A DNA stretch of 64,000 nt from Halomicrobium urmianum (GCF_020217425.1 NZ_CP084090.1:62001-126000), one strand, 5' to 3'. Positions 34,610 to 43,452 are shown, counted from the first letter of the stretch. The notes: generated by a model not told the origin, from the letters alone. Translations and numbers: made by a program.

Positions 34610-35143
34610 GTGACCGACGACTACGACGCCGTCGTCTACGACCTCGACGGGACGCTCGTGCGGCTCGACGTCGACTGGGAGACCGTGCGTCGGGAGGCCG
34701 ACGCCGCCCTCCGCGAGCGCGACGTGGACGCCGACGGGCGCGACCTGTGGGGGATGCTCGACCACGCCGAACGGCGAGGCCACCGTGACGTCGTCGAGTC
34801 GGTCATCGCCGACCACGAGGTCGAGGGGGCCGAGTCCTCCGAGCTGCTGACGCTGGTCGACGAGCTCCCGCTGTCCGTCCCCGCGGGTGTCGTCTCGCTC
34901 AACTGCGAAGCGGCCGTCCGCCGGGCGCTGGAACTGCACGGGGCCGACCAGCACGTCGACGCCGTCGTGGGCCGGGACTCGTTGGACGCCCGCAAGCCCG
35001 ATCCGACGCCGCTTTTGTGGATCGCCGACGAACTCGGCGTCGACCCCGAGCAGTCGCTGTTCGTCGGTGACTCCCGGAGCGACGCCGAGGCCGCCGAGGC
35101 GGCCGGCTTCGACTTCGAGTGGGCGAGCGAGCGGGGCGAGTGA
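34610..35143 (+). CDS. HAD-superfamily hydrolase
   Basis: A 177-residue phosphatase-like protein. Motif I is VVYDLDGTLV with nucleophile Asp and the acid/base Asp two residues on. Motif II is the Ser of VVSLNCE, motif III the Lys of RKPDPTPLL, and motif IV is FVGDSRSDAEAA. The cap region is small and helical, as in phosphoglycolate phosphatases. The GTG at 34610 is preferred because TTTGATAC lies about 30 bases upstream. An ATG at 34568 would add 14 residues with no fold. The substrate is unknown. Confidence 0.82.
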   Translation: MTDDYDAVVYDLDGTLVRLDVDWETVRREADAALRERDVDADGRDLWGMLDHAERRGHRDVVESVIADHEVEGAESSELLTLVDELPLSVPAGVVSLNCEAAVRRALELHGADQHVDAVVGRDSLDARKPDPTPLLWIADELGVDPEQSLFVGDSRSDAEAAEAAGFDFEWASERGE

Positions 35144-35146
35144 GCG

Positions 35147-35374
35147 CTACGCCTCCCGCCGGGCGTACAGGTACGCCGCGATCGAGGTGAGAAACCAGAT
35201 CGGCGCACCGACGCGGACGGCGAACAGCGCTCGCTCGGTCCACGAGGCGAGTTCGGTCGTCGTCGAGAGGAGGGCGACGGTGGGCGCGCCGACGACGATG
35301 GTGGCGACGAAGGTGACCTGCATGACCCACCCGTAGTCGATCCCGTCCGGATTCGTCGTCTCGCGCGCTGGCAC
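35147..35374 (-). CDS. Small two-helix membrane protein, DUF5822-like
   Basis: A 75-residue protein with two hydrophobic helices (about 15-38 and 48-70) and a conserved lead NPDGIDYGWVMQVTFVATIVVG, which resembles a haloarchaeal family I recall as DUF5822. It is convergent with the HAD gene, with stops 3 bases apart. Function is unknown. Confidence 0.7.
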   Translation of the reverse strand: MPARETTNPDGIDYGWVMQVTFVATIVVGAPTVALLSTTTELASWTERALFAVRVGAPIWFLTSIAAYLYARREA

Positions 35375-35491
35375 GGGCCCCGATTCTGCGCTGTCGCGGT
35401 AAACGGTTTCGATGATCGGCGCTCGCGAGCCGGTCGCGCGCCACGGGAATCAGTGACAGGTCTTAACCCGGACGCACGCCGAGACAAACGC

Positions 35492-36292
35492 ATGCGCGCG
35501 AAGGACATCAGGGAGATGGCCGGCGAGGAGACGGTCACGATGCTGACGGCATACGACGCACCGACGGCCGAGCTCGCGGAGGCCGCCGGGGTGGACGTCC
35601 TGCTCGTGGGCGATTCGCTGGGGAACCTCAGGCTGGGCTACGACTCGACCATTCCGGTGACCGTCGACGAGGCAGCCAGCCACACGGCGGCCGTCGCCCG
35701 GACGACCGACGACGCGTTCGTCGTCGCGGACATGCCCTTCCTGTCATACGGCGCCGACGAGGGCGAGGCCGTCGAGAACTGCGGCCGGATGGTCAAGGAG
35801 GCCGGAGCCGACGCCGTCAAGCTCGAATCGGGCCCCCACACCGTCGAACTGACCCGGCGGCTCACCGACCTCGGGGTCCCCGTGCAGGCCCACCTTGGCC
35901 TGACGCCCCAGCGGGAGAACGAGACGGGCCTGTTCCGGCAGGGGACCGATCAGGACGCCGCCGAGGAGATCATCGACCTCGCCCGCGAGCACGAGGACGC
36001 GGGCGCGTTCTCGCTCGTGCTCGAACACGTCCCGTCGAACCTCGGCGCCGCGGTGACCGAGGCGCTGGACATCCCGACCGTCGGGATCGGCGCCGGGCCG
36101 GACTGCGACGGGCAGGTCCTGACCATCGACGAGGTGATCGGGCTCACGGAGGGGACGGCCCCGTTCGCCGAGCGGTTCGGCGACGTCCGCGGTGAGATGG
36201 AGCGGGCCCTCGAGTCCTACGTCGACGCCGTCGAGTCCGGCGAGTTCCCGCGCGAGGAGCACGGCCACGTCGAGGAGTCGCTGGAGTACTGA
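35492..36292 (+). CDS. panB: 3-methyl-2-oxobutanoate hydroxymethyltransferase (ketopantoate hydroxymethyltransferase)
   Basis: A 266-residue TIM-barrel enzyme. Family blocks are TMLTAYDAPTAELAEAAGVDVLLVGDSLGN (Mg-binding Asp), VVADMPFLSYG, AVKLESG, VQAHLGLTPQ and the catalytic Glu region SLVLEHVPSNLG. It makes ketopantoate for coenzyme A synthesis. ATG 35492 begins the conserved region, and upstream in-frame codons are rejected. A T-rich tract and a palindrome follow the gene. Confidence 0.93.
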   Translation: MRAKDIREMAGEETVTMLTAYDAPTAELAEAAGVDVLLVGDSLGNLRLGYDSTIPVTVDEAASHTAAVARTTDDAFVVADMPFLSYGADEGEAVENCGRMVKEAGADAVKLESGPHTVELTRRLTDLGVPVQAHLGLTPQRENETGLFRQGTDQDAAEEIIDLAREHEDAGAFSLVLEHVPSNLGAAVTEALDIPTVGIGAGPDCDGQVLTIDEVIGLTEGTAPFAERFGDVRGEMERALESYVDAVESGEFPREEHGHVEESLEY

Positions 36293-36340
36293 CCGCCCGC
36301 AGGGGCCCCGAACCCTGAACCGCAAACAGACTATTCTCCG

Positions 36341-36359
36341 CTCTCTTTTTACCGTACGG
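36341..36359 (+). terminator. T-tract after panB followed by an 8-bp palindrome
   Basis: CTCTCTTTTT (36341-36350) is a U-rich stretch of the kind that ends archaeal transcripts. It is followed at 36352-36359 by the palindrome CCGTACGG. The palindrome is about 20 bases upstream of the next TATA box and may instead be an upstream control site for the following operon. Confidence 0.5.
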
Positions 36360-36377
36360 CGTATTCTCAGACAAGGC

Positions 36378-36408
36378 TTATATATCTTGGACACTAACTT
36401 GGGGTTAG
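36378..36408 (+). promoter_or_regulatory. TATA box and start-site inverted repeat before the cdc48 operon
   Basis: TTATATAT (36378-36385) is a near-ideal haloarchaeal TATA box about 27 bases before the ATG at 36410. CTAAC-TTGGG-GTTAG (36394-36408) is a perfect 5-5-5 inverted repeat covering the expected transcription start. A protein bound there would block the polymerase, so the operon may be under repressor control. Confidence 0.6.
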
Positions 36409-36409
36409 C

Positions 36410-36652
36410 ATGACAAACCACCAGCAGCAGTTGGGCGACGCCCCGCTTCGGAAGCTCGAGTACGACGACGGGACGGTGGTGTTCGCGGCGGACGTGGGCG
36501 CCGGACCGGACGCGTCGGTCGACGTCGTCGGTCGGACGGTCATCGTGGTCGCCGACGGTGAGCAGTACGAGTTTGAGGTCCCTGCAGAGGACGCGGAAGT
36601 GCTTATCCGCAACGGAGTCCTCACTGTCGAAGTGAACGAGGAGGCCCACTAA
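36410..36652 (+). CDS. Small conserved haloarchaeal protein coupled to cdc48 (Hsp20-like pattern)
   Basis: An 80-residue acidic, beta-rich protein ([21 protein letters not shown] and [17 protein letters not shown]). The C-terminal NGVLTVEV matches the NGVLTV(E/K) strand of small heat-shock proteins. I recall the family as DUF7127, but the name is not certain. Its stop overlaps the cdc48 start (TAATG), so it is translated with CDC48. It may be an adaptor or co-chaperone for that ATPase, which is inference from context. Confidence 0.75.
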   Translation: MTNHQQQLGDAPLRKLEYDDGTVVFAADVGAGPDASVDVVGRTVIVVADGEQYEFEVPAEDAEVLIRNGVLTVEVNEEAH

Positions 36653-38928
36653 TGAAGCTCACTGTCAAACCCCTGAAGCAGAGCGAGGCGGGACGCGGAC
36701 TGGCCGCCGTCGACCGCGCGGCAATGCAGGAGATGGACCTGGAGAACGGCGACTACGTCGTCATCCAGGGCCACGACAACGACCGCGGAGTCGCCCGCGT
36801 CTGGCCCGGCTACCCCGAGGACGAGGGCAAGGGCATCGTCCGGATCGACAGCCAGCTCCGCCAGGAGGCCAACGTCGGCATCGACGACCGCGTGGAGGTC
36901 GAGAAGGCCGACGTCAACCCCGCCAAGAGCCTGACGGTCGCCCTGCCCCAGAACCTCCGGGTCCGGGGTAACGTCGGCCCGATGATCCGCAACAACCTCA
37001 GCGGCCAGGCCGTCACGGAGGGCCAGACCGTCCCCGTGAGCTTCGGCCTCGGGCCGCTCTCGTCGATGTCCGGCCAGAAGATTCCGCTGCGGATCGCCGA
37101 GACCGATCCCTCCGGCACGGTCGTGATCACCGACCAGACCGAGATCGAGGTCTCCGAGAAGCCCGCCGAGCAGATCGCCGAGGGCGCCGCCAGCGCCGGC
37201 GGCGGCGAAGAGACCCCCGACGTGGCCTACGAGGACATCGGCGGCCTCGACGACGAGCTCGAGCAGGTCCGCGAGATGATCGAGCTGCCGATGCGCCACC
37301 CCGAGCTGTTCCAGCAGCTCGGCATCGAGCCGCCGAAGGGCGTCCTCCTGCACGGCCCGCCGGGCACGGGGAAGACCCTGATGGCCAAGGCCGTCGCCAA
37401 CGAGATCGACGCCTACTTCACGACCATCTCGGGCCCCGAGATCATGTCGAAGTACTACGGGGAGTCCGAGGAGCAGCTCCGCGAGGTCTTCGAGGAGGCC
37501 GAGGAGAACGCCCCGGCCATCGTCTTCATCGACGAGATCGACTCTATCGCGCCCAAGCGCGGCGAGACGCAGGGCGACGTCGAGCGTCGGGTCGTCGCGC
37601 AGCTGCTCAGCCTCATGGACGGCCTCGACGAGCGCGGTGACGTCATCGTCATCGGCGCAACCAACCGCGTCGACGCCGTCGACCCCGCGCTCCGCCGCGG
37701 CGGCCGATTCGACCGCGAGATCGAGATCGGCGTCCCCGACAAGGAGGGCCGCAAGGAGGTCCTGCAGGTCCACACCCGCGGGATGCCCCTCTCCGAGGAC
37801 ATCGACCTCGAGGAGTACGCCGAGAACACGCACGGCTTCGTCGGCGCCGACCTCGAACAGCTGACCAAGGAGGGCGCGATGAACGCCCTCCGGCGCGTCC
37901 GCCCGGAGATCGACCTCGAGAGCGACGAGATCGACGCCGAGGTGCTGGAAGCGCTGGAAGTGACCGAGGAGGACTTCCGCGAGGCGATGAAGGGCATCGA
38001 GCCCTCCGCCCTGCGTGAGGTCTTCGTCGAGGTCCCCGACGTCACCTGGGACGACGTCGGCGGCCTCGAGGACACCAAGGAGCGCCTGCGCGAGACCATC
38101 CAGTGGCCGCTGGAGTACGGCGAGGTGTTCGAGGCCATGGACCTAGAGGCCGCCAAGGGCGTCCTCCTGTACGGCCCGCCGGGCACGGGGAAGACCCTGC
38201 TCGCCAAGGCCGTCGCCAACGAGGCCCAGTCGAACTTCATCTCCGTGAAGGGCCCCGAGCTGCTGAACAAGTACGTCGGCGAGTCCGAGAAGGGCGTCCG
38301 CGACGTCTTCCAGAAGGCCCGGGAGAACGCCCCAACGGTGGTGTTCTTCGACGAGATCGACTCCATCGCCGGCGAGCGGGGCGGCGGCACCACCGACTCC
38401 GGCGTCGGTGAACGCGTCGTCTCCCAACTGCTGACCGAACTCGACGGCATCGAGGACATGGAGGACGTCGTCGTCATCGCGACGACCAACCGCCCGGACC
38501 TCATCGACTCGGCGCTGATCCGCCCCGGCCGCCTGGACCGCCACGTCCACGTGCCGGTGCCCGACGAGGAGGCCCGCCGCGCGATCCTCGAGGTCCACAC
38601 CCGCGACAAGCCGCTCGCCGACGGCGTCGACCTCGACTCGCTGGCCCGCCGCACGGACGGCTACGTCGGCGCAGACCTCGAGGCCCTCGCCCGCGAGGCC
38701 TCGATGGCCGCCACCCGCGAGTTCGTCAACAGCGTCGACCCCGAGGACATCGACGACTCCGTCGGGAACGTCCGCATCACGATGGACCACTTCGAGCACG
38801 CCCTCGACGAGGTCGGCGCCAGCGTCGACAGCGAGGTCCGCGAGCGCTACGAGGAGATCGAACAGCGGTTCGACCACACCGAGGCCGGCCTCGACGACGA
38901 GGCCACCGCGAGCCGCACGTTCCAGTAA
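36652..38928 (+). CDS. CDC48/VCP-type double AAA+ ATPase
   Basis: A 758-residue homologue of eukaryotic p97/CDC48. An N-domain of about 185 residues (double-psi barrel plus four-stranded barrel) is followed by two AAA+ modules. Walker A motifs GPPGTGKT are near residues 235 and 509, Walker B DEIDSIA motifs about 55-60 residues later, with GRFDRE and GRLDRH arginine fingers. The enzyme unfolds or extracts proteins, feeding the proteasome. An acidic disordered C-terminus lacks a clear HbYX motif. It is co-expressed with the 80-residue protein upstream. Confidence 0.94.
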   Translation: MKLTVKPLKQSEAGRGLAAVDRAAMQEMDLENGDYVVIQGHDNDRGVARVWPGYPEDEGKGIVRIDSQLRQEANVGIDDRVEVEKADVNPAKSLTVALPQNLRVRGNVGPMIRNNLSGQAVTEGQTVPVSFGLGPLSSMSGQKIPLRIAETDPSGTVVITDQTEIEVSEKPAEQIAEGAASAGGGEETPDVAYEDIGGLDDELEQVREMIELPMRHPELFQQLGIEPPKGVLLHGPPGTGKTLMAKAVANEIDAYFTTISGPEIMSKYYGESEEQLREVFEEAEENAPAIVFIDEIDSIAPKRGETQGDVERRVVAQLLSLMDGLDERGDVIVIGATNRVDAVDPALRRGGRFDREIEIGVPDKEGRKEVLQVHTRGMPLSEDIDLEEYAENTHGFVGADLEQLTKEGAMNALRRVRPEIDLESDEIDAEVLEALEVTEEDFREAMKGIEPSALREVFVEVPDVTWDDVGGLEDTKERLRETIQWPLEYGEVFEAMDLEAAKGVLLYGPPGTGKTLLAKAVANEAQSNFISVKGPELLNKYVGESEKGVRDVFQKARENAPTVVFFDEIDSIAGERGGGTTDSGVGERVVSQLLTELDGIEDMEDVVVIATTNRPDLIDSALIRPGRLDRHVHVPVPDEEARRAILEVHTRDKPLADGVDLDSLARRTDGYVGADLEALAREASMAATREFVNSVDPEDIDDSVGNVRITMDHFEHALDEVGASVDSEVRERYEEIEQRFDHTEAGLDDEATASRTFQ

Positions 38929-38956
38929 GAAGGACCTTTTTACTTCCTCGGGTTTC

Positions 38957-39039
38957 CTCGCTCGCTTCGCTCGCTGCGGGAACCACTCGTCGTAAAAATC
39001 TACGCTAAAAACTCTCTTCTCGCGAGCGAAGCGAGCGAG
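38957..39039. repeat. 18-bp perfect inverted repeat (CTCGCTCGCTTCGCTCGC type)
   Basis: The left arm 38957-38974 and the right arm 39022-39039 are exact reverse complements with 47 bases between. The unit is the GC-rich haloarchaeal palindromic repeat that also appears as in-frame insertions in several genes of this window. Confidence 0.85.
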
Positions 39040-39046
39040 AAGTGAA

Positions 39047-39067
39047 CCGGCGCGCTTCGCGCGCCGG
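39047..39067. repeat. 9-bp GC hairpin with TTC loop
   Basis: CCGGCGCGC-TTC-GCGCGCCGG is a perfect, very stable hairpin in the gap between the cdc48 end and the convergent gene. It lies next to the 18-bp inverted repeat. Confidence 0.8.
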
Positions 39068-39120
39068 ATGCTAGACCGTACCGCAACAACTTTTTCCGCG
39101 ACAGCGCCGAAGAGCCCGGG

Positions 39121-39426
39121 CTACAGCCCGAGTTCCCCGACGATCTCCAGCACCTCGCCTTCGCCCTCGTGTGCGTCCGCATCGAAGGACTCGACGCGGA
39201 AGCGGACGCGCTTCCCGACGGCGGACTCGCCGTGGCTGTCCTCTGCGTAGAGGCGGCTGTCGCCGACGCGAGCGAACACCTGGCCCCGTCCCTCGTCGTA
39301 GTCGGTGAGCGTGACGATGACCTCCTCGCCCGGGTCGAAGGAAGGAGTGGCGGTCCGGAAGTGCCAGCCCTTGAAGTACTGCCGGAGGAAGCTGGACTCG
39401 CCGAAGTACCGCTCGCTGAAGCTCAT
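39121..39426 (-). CDS. Small TRAM/OB-like protein
   Basis: A 101-residue beta-rich protein. GEEVIVTLTDYDEGRGQVFARVGDSRLYAED and GKRVRFRVESFDADAHEGEGEVLEIV have the strand pattern of TRAM/OB-like RNA-binding proteins. Similar haloarchaeal proteins are often annotated only by DUF number. Its start overlaps the NhaC stop by 4 bases, so the two are co-translated. The functional link to an antiporter is not obvious. Confidence 0.7.
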   Translation of the reverse strand: MSFSERYFGESSFLRQYFKGWHFRTATPSFDPGEEVIVTLTDYDEGRGQVFARVGDSRLYAEDSHGESAVGKRVRFRVESFDADAHEGEGEVLEIVGELGL

Positions 39427-40973
39427 ACGCGGGACACCTCCTCAGTGCGGCGGTCGGTGGTGTACTCACGGCCGAAACCGGTCCAGGCGGAGGCGACGAA
39501 CACGGCGAACAGGAGCCAGCCCTGGAAGACGAACGGAATGACGTCGACCGGGTTCACGACCATGGCCTGCGTGAACCACTCGAACTGCGTGACGACCTGG
39601 GTCTGCATCGCTGCGAAGCCGACGAGGACGCCGCCGGACCACGGGAAGATGTAGCCCATCGCCGCCGTGTTGGCGTCGAGGATGTTCGCGCGACGGTAGC
39701 CGTTGACGTTGAACCGGTCGCCGACGTTCTTGATGTAGGGGCCAATGGCGATCTCGGCCGCGGTATTGATCGTTATCATGGTGTTGATCAGGGCCGTCGA
39801 GCCGACCATGGTCAGTTCCGCGCTGCGGACCGAGCGGGCGAGGCTGTTCATCGACCAGTCGAGCAGCGCCTCGAAAGCGCCGCCCCGGATCATGATGTAG
39901 GCGGCGGCGACGATCAGCAGGACGAGGATGCTGAGCGGGAAGAAGCCGGCAGCGCCATCGTAGATGCTGCCGCCGACGGCGGCCTCGCCGGACTCGACCA
40001 GTTCGACGAACGGCAGGACGCTCGCGCCGGCCAGCGGCGCGTCCCCGGGGACCTGGAACACGAGCATCTCGCTGACCGCCGCCAGGCCGAGGGCCACGTT
40101 GAAGACGACGGCGGCGACGATTCCCCAGGAGATGGCCTCCACGATGTGCCGGCCCTTCACCGCAGTGGCGATGACGATTCCCATCGAGACGAGGTGGATC
40201 AGGCCCAGCGGATCGCTGTTCTCGACGAGGATCTCGCCCGCGTTACCGCCGATCTCGATGCCGGGCATCGCGCCGCCGGCGACGACGTAGCCCGCGAAGG
40301 CCAGGACCGCCGCGACGATCGCGTACTTGAATCGCGAGGAGACGACGCCGCCGATGTCGGCCTCCTGGGTCACCGCGGAGACGATGGTCGTGTCGCTGAC
40401 CGGTGCCAGGTTGTCGCCGAACACCGCCCCGGAGAGGATGGCGCCGAACATCAGGACCGGGCTGGCGCCCAGCAGGACGCCGGCCGGGAAGAACAGCGTG
40501 GTGAACGCCACCGTGGTCCCGTAGCCGGTGCCGATCCCCGTCGCCAGGAGGCCGGCCAGGACGAACGTCGCCGCGGGGAACAGCGCCGCGCCGACGCCGG
40601 CAGCGTCAGCGGCCCACACCAGTCCCTCGACGAACCCGCCCGCCTGCATCGTCGCCGAGAACATCCCGGCCCACAGCCAGGCCACGATGGCCGTGGCCGC
40701 GACCCGCTGGGTCATCCCCTCGAAGATGGTGTTAGCGTAGCTTTTCCAGTCGCCCTTCACGAACAGCATGCCGACGATGAGGCTGAGCAGCATGCCCGCG
40801 ACCAGTCCGCCGGCGTTGCCGATGCGGAACAGCGCGCTCTGGACCACCGCCCAGGCGATGAACAGCAGTATCGGCAGCGCGCTCATCCACTTCCCGCCGT
40901 AAAACTCGATCGCCGGACCCTCCTCGTCGTCCGACCCGTCGTCCAGTTCCGGGGTGTCGAACTCGTCCACCAT
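39423..40973 (-). CDS. NhaC-family Na+/H+ antiporter
   Basis: A 516-residue membrane protein with about 12 helices after an acidic N-terminus. The NhaC signature GDNLAPVSDTTIVSA is present near residue 190, and TALINTMITINTAAEIAIGPYI is the second-repeat equivalent. NhaC proteins exchange Na+ (or an organic ion such as malate/lactate) for H+. In a halophile, sodium extrusion is the obvious role, though a substrate antiporter cannot be excluded. ATG 40973 is the first in the frame. Confidence 0.87.
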   Translation of the reverse strand: MVDEFDTPELDDGSDDEEGPAIEFYGGKWMSALPILLFIAWAVVQSALFRIGNAGGLVAGMLLSLIVGMLFVKGDWKSYANTIFEGMTQRVAATAIVAWLWAGMFSATMQAGGFVEGLVWAADAAGVGAALFPAATFVLAGLLATGIGTGYGTTVAFTTLFFPAGVLLGASPVLMFGAILSGAVFGDNLAPVSDTTIVSAVTQEADIGGVVSSRFKYAIVAAVLAFAGYVVAGGAMPGIEIGGNAGEILVENSDPLGLIHLVSMGIVIATAVKGRHIVEAISWGIVAAVVFNVALGLAAVSEMLVFQVPGDAPLAGASVLPFVELVESGEAAVGGSIYDGAAGFFPLSILVLLIVAAAYIMIRGGAFEALLDWSMNSLARSVRSAELTMVGSTALINTMITINTAAEIAIGPYIKNVGDRFNVNGYRRANILDANTAAMGYIFPWSGGVLVGFAAMQTQVVTQFEWFTQAMVVNPVDVIPFVFQGWLLFAVFVASAWTGFGREYTTDRRTEEVSRV

Positions 40974-41096
40974 ATGTGGGACGAGTTGACATTCCTCACT
41001 GGTCCGCCATAAGTATTAGTAATCTAACCATACAGCGGGCGAAGGCGGAAGGGCTCGAGAACGGCGTCCCCGCTCGCCTGCGCGGGAGTCAGTCTC

Positions 41097-41112
41097 GCCC
41101 GGCCTTCCGGGC
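41097..41112 (-). terminator. Hairpin between the NhaC promoter region and the methyltransferase stop
   Basis: GCCCGG-CCTT-CCGGGC is a perfect 6-bp stem, 4 bases beyond the methyltransferase stop on the minus strand. No T-tract follows at once, so termination is possible but not certain. Confidence 0.35.
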
Positions 41113-41115
41113 CGT

Positions 41116-41898
41116 TCACCGCTTCGCCAGCGCCGCCCGGTAGTAGTACGCGTCGCCCGGCCGGTAGACGTCGGTGACCGCCCAGCCCGTGCCGGCCGTC
41201 GCCTCGCGCAGTCGGTCCGGCGAGAACAGGCGAAAGAGTAGCGCCTCGTCGGCGTCGCCCTCGTACTCGAACCAGGTGACGCGGTAGGCGAGGCCGGGCG
41301 TCGGGTCGGCCCGGAACCCGAGCATCTCGTCGGCGTCCCCGTACTCGGGGTCGTACATGTCCACCACGGCTGTCGCGTCGGGCGTCGTGACGTGCGCGAG
41401 GTCGCCCAGGAACTCCCGGAGGCTCCGCATCGAGCCGGCGAGGCCGACCTGCGTACCAAGCGCCAGCGCGGACCGGAAGCGGTCGCGTTCGAACTGCGAT
41501 CTGAGGTCGAACATGTCGCCCCGCCGCGCGTCCTCGACGCCGCGTTCCCGCAGCGTCTCGAGCAGGCGCTCGCTCACCTCCAGGGCGACCGTCTCGAACC
41601 GTTCCTGGAAGTACAGCGCGTCGCGTCCGGCGCCGGCACCCAGGTCCACGAGCGGCCCGTCCAGTCGCTCGACGAGCCACGCACCGGCTTCCGAGTCCGG
41701 ATCGAACTCGCCGAAGTAGAAGTCCTCGATGGGATGGCGCAGTCGCTCCTCGCCATCGCACTGCCACAGCGGCGACTCGCGGCTCGCGTGTCGTTTGCTG
41801 CGCTCACTCCCGCTCGCTCGTTCCGAGGCCTCCCTGCAGTTGACCTCGCGCTCACCGCGATGGTGATCGAGAATCGCCCGGCCGAACGCGTCCGTCAT
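41116..41898 (-). CDS. SAM-dependent methyltransferase with repeat-derived N-terminal insertion
   Basis: A 260-residue class I methyltransferase. Motif I is PLVDLGAGAGRDALYF (about 83-98), followed by ALEVSERLLETLRERG and DMFDLRSQFERDRFRSALALG. The acceptor is unknown. Residues ~18-42 (NCREASERASGSERSKRHASRES, seen here in two parts: NCREASERASG and SERSKRHASRES) are a low-complexity insertion between HHRGERE and PLWQCDGEERL, which read as continuous in the expected fold. The insertion corresponds to a GC-rich palindromic repeat (41773-41847). Confidence 0.82.
   Translation of the reverse strand: MTDAFGRAILDHHRGEREVNCREASERASGSERSKRHASRESPLWQCDGEERLRHPIEDFYFGEFDPDSEAGAWLVERLDGPLVDLGAGAGRDALYFQERFETVALEVSERLLETLRERGVEDARRGDMFDLRSQFERDRFRSALALGTQVGLAGSMRSLREFLGDLAHVTTPDATAVVDMYDPEYGDADEMLGFRADPTPGLAYRVTWFEYEGDADEALLFRLFSPDRLREATAGTGWAVTDVYRPGDAYYYRAALAKR
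41773..41847 (-). repeat. In-frame palindromic repeat insertion in the methyltransferase gene
   Basis: This stretch encodes REASERASG-SERSKRHASRE and is built from GAGCGAGCGGGAGTGAGCG-type units. The same style of sequence forms the tails of the genes at 50542 and 2279 and the intergenic repeats at 19.3 and 39.0 kb. Confidence 0.65.
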
Positions 41899-42087
41899 CG
41901 CTCCGACCTTCTCCGGGCGGAGTGATGTGCGTTATTGTGACTCGGTACCGCTTGCTGCCATCTCCGTCCCGTCGGACCGCCCGCCGACGCGGCGTTTAAG
42001 GTCTGTAATGACGTCACGACTCCCGAAGGAGTAACAGTCGGACTAGGGAAACGACTATAAGGGCACTGTGCCGTGGTATCTATTACC
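41899..42087. other. Intergenic region upstream of the zinc-ribbon gene
   Basis: 189 bases. GTTTAAGG at about 41993 and ACTATAAGG at about 42053 are TATA-like boxes. The second is about 33 bases before the zinc-ribbon ATG. An 8-codon ORF (ATGACGTCA... at 42008) follows the first box but has no supporting feature. Confidence 0.4.
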
Positions 42088-42276
42088 ATGGCAGAATGCG
42101 ACGATTGCGGCGCGTCCGTACCGCGCGTCTGGCGACACCGGGAGTACAGCGAACCGATGACGCACCGCGAACTGGCCTGGCTCTGCGAGTCCTGTCACCC
42201 CGGAGTCCGGGAGCGGGCACGACCCGACACGGGTGACGACGGCACCGTGGCGATGACCGACGGCGGCCGCCGTTGA
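42088..42276 (+). CDS. Small zinc-ribbon protein
   Basis: A 62-residue protein with CDDCGAS (Cys4/Cys7) and CESCH (about Cys33/Cys36), a single zinc ribbon, then a disordered acidic/Arg tail. ATG 42088 is preferred to one five codons earlier because the earlier one lies in promoter-proximal sequence and adds residues outside the ribbon. Function is unknown. Small CxxC proteins like this are abundant in haloarchaea. Confidence 0.7.
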   Translation: MAECDDCGASVPRVWRHREYSEPMTHRELAWLCESCHPGVRERARPDTGDDGTVAMTDGGRR

Positions 42277-42330
42277 TCGGTCGTCCCGGCGCGTCGACGT
42301 CGCGGTCGGTGAGCCCCGTCCGCAGCCCGC

Positions 42331-42783
42331 TCAGAGGTCTCCCAGAATCTCCTCGGCGTGGCCCTCCGGGTCCACGCCCTCGTAGACGGCCTCGACGGTC
42401 CCGTCGGGGCCGATCACGTACGTGTTCCGGAACACGCCGTCGAACGTGTTTCCGAACATGTTCTTCTCGCCGTAGGAGTCGTACTGACTGGCCACCTCGC
42501 CGTCCTCGTCCGACAGCAGTCGGAAGGGGAGGTCGTAGTCGTCCGCGAAGTCCGCGAGGTCGCCGACGGGGTCGTCGCTGACGCCCAGCACGGCGACGTC
42601 GCAGTCCTCGAACGCGTCCCACTCGTCGCGGAAGCCGCAGGCCTCGGTCGTACACCCGGGCGTGTCCGCCCGCGGGTAGAAGTACAGGACGACGCGCCGG
42701 CCCTCGTAGTCCGACAGGGCGACCGGCTCGCCGCTCTGGTCCGGCAACTCGAAGTCGGGCGCTGTCTCGCCGTCACTGAGCAT
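42331..42783 (-). CDS. bcp: Thioredoxin-dependent peroxiredoxin (Bcp/PrxQ type)
   Basis: A 150-residue peroxiredoxin. YFYPRADTPGCTTEACGFRDEW contains the peroxidatic Cys (TPGC) and the resolving Cys five residues later, which is the atypical 2-Cys PrxQ arrangement. It reduces hydroperoxides using thioredoxin-like donors. ATG 42783 starts MLSDGETAPDF. The upstream nine codons are rejected. Confidence 0.92.
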   Translation of the reverse strand: MLSDGETAPDFELPDQSGEPVALSDYEGRRVVLYFYPRADTPGCTTEACGFRDEWDAFEDCDVAVLGVSDDPVGDLADFADDYDLPFRLLSDEDGEVASQYDSYGEKNMFGNTFDGVFRNTYVIGPDGTVEAVYEGVDPEGHAEEILGDL

Positions 42784-42854
42784 GCGTGACAGCTGTGGGG
42801 CCGACGCCAAAGGCCCATCGCAACGTCCTTTGGAGTCCGGTCTAACCCTCGGGT

Positions 42855-43415
42855 ATGCAACGACGCGTCCGCGAGCGAGTCCCGGAGCTGACGGCCCTCC
42901 TGACCGTCGTCTCGCTCGCGCTGGTCTTCGGCGCAGTGCTGGAGGTCGGTCCCGTCACAGCACTCCCGGCGGCGCCCGATCCCGTCCTCGGCGCCATCCC
43001 ACACGTCAACGCCGCCGTCAGCGCGGCGGCCATCGCGACCATCGTCGGCGGCGTGCGCGCGATCAGGCGGGGCGACGTGGAGCGGCACCGCCGCCTGATG
43101 CTCGCGACCTTCGGCCTGTTCGTGGCCTTCCTCGGCCTCTACCTCTACCGCGTCTCGGTCGTCGGACCGACCGGGTTCGCCGGACCCGGGTGGGTGGAGA
43201 CGTACGTCTACTACCCCGTGCTGGGGATCCACATGCTGCTCGCCGTCGTCTCCATCCCGCTGGTGTACTACGTCCTCCTGCTGGCCTACGGCCACCCGGT
43301 CGGGGAACTCGGGGCGACGAACCACCCGCGCGCCGGCCGCGTCGCCGCGGCGCTGTGGCTGGTCTCGTTCGCGCTGGGCATCGTCGTCTACGCGCTGCTG
43401 TACTGGGCGTACTGA
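42855..43415 (+). CDS. DUF420-family membrane protein
   Basis: A 186-residue protein with five hydrophobic helices. PHVNAAVSAAAIATIVGG, RRGDVERHRRLMLATFGLFVAFLGLYLYRV and YYPVLGIHMLLAVVSIPLVYY are the histidine-bearing helices of DUF420, a family often encoded near heme-copper oxidases and linked to their assembly. No oxidase gene is nearby here. It is divergent from the peroxiredoxin. Confidence 0.82.
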   Translation: MQRRVRERVPELTALLTVVSLALVFGAVLEVGPVTALPAAPDPVLGAIPHVNAAVSAAAIATIVGGVRAIRRGDVERHRRLMLATFGLFVAFLGLYLYRVSVVGPTGFAGPGWVETYVYYPVLGIHMLLAVVSIPLVYYVLLLAYGHPVGELGATNHPRAGRVAAALWLVSFALGIVVYALLYWAY

Positions 43416-43452
43416 AACGGAGCGGAAAGCGAGAAGCGCGGAACCGAATCGG

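Larger units (their letters stand above)
38929..39120. terminator. Convergent gene end with T-tracts on both strands and long inverted repeats
   Basis: TTTTT (38937-38941) follows the cdc48 stop by 8 bases. A-tracts at 38994-38998 and 39007-39011 are T-tracts for the minus-strand gene coming from the other side. Between and beyond them lie an 18-bp perfect inverted repeat (38957-38974 and 39022-39039) and a 9-bp hairpin (39047-39067). The block looks like a two-way transcription end. Confidence 0.6.

Noticed and set aside
42008-42034. 8-codon uORF MTSRLPKE before the zinc-ribbon gene
   Set aside because: It has a TATA-like box upstream, but the main gene has its own box, and the peptide has no suggestive codons.
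41895-42089. 64-residue minus-strand ORF between methyltransferase and zinc-ribbon genes
   Set aside because: It lies over promoter-like sequence for the plus-strand gene and lacks haloarchaeal composition.
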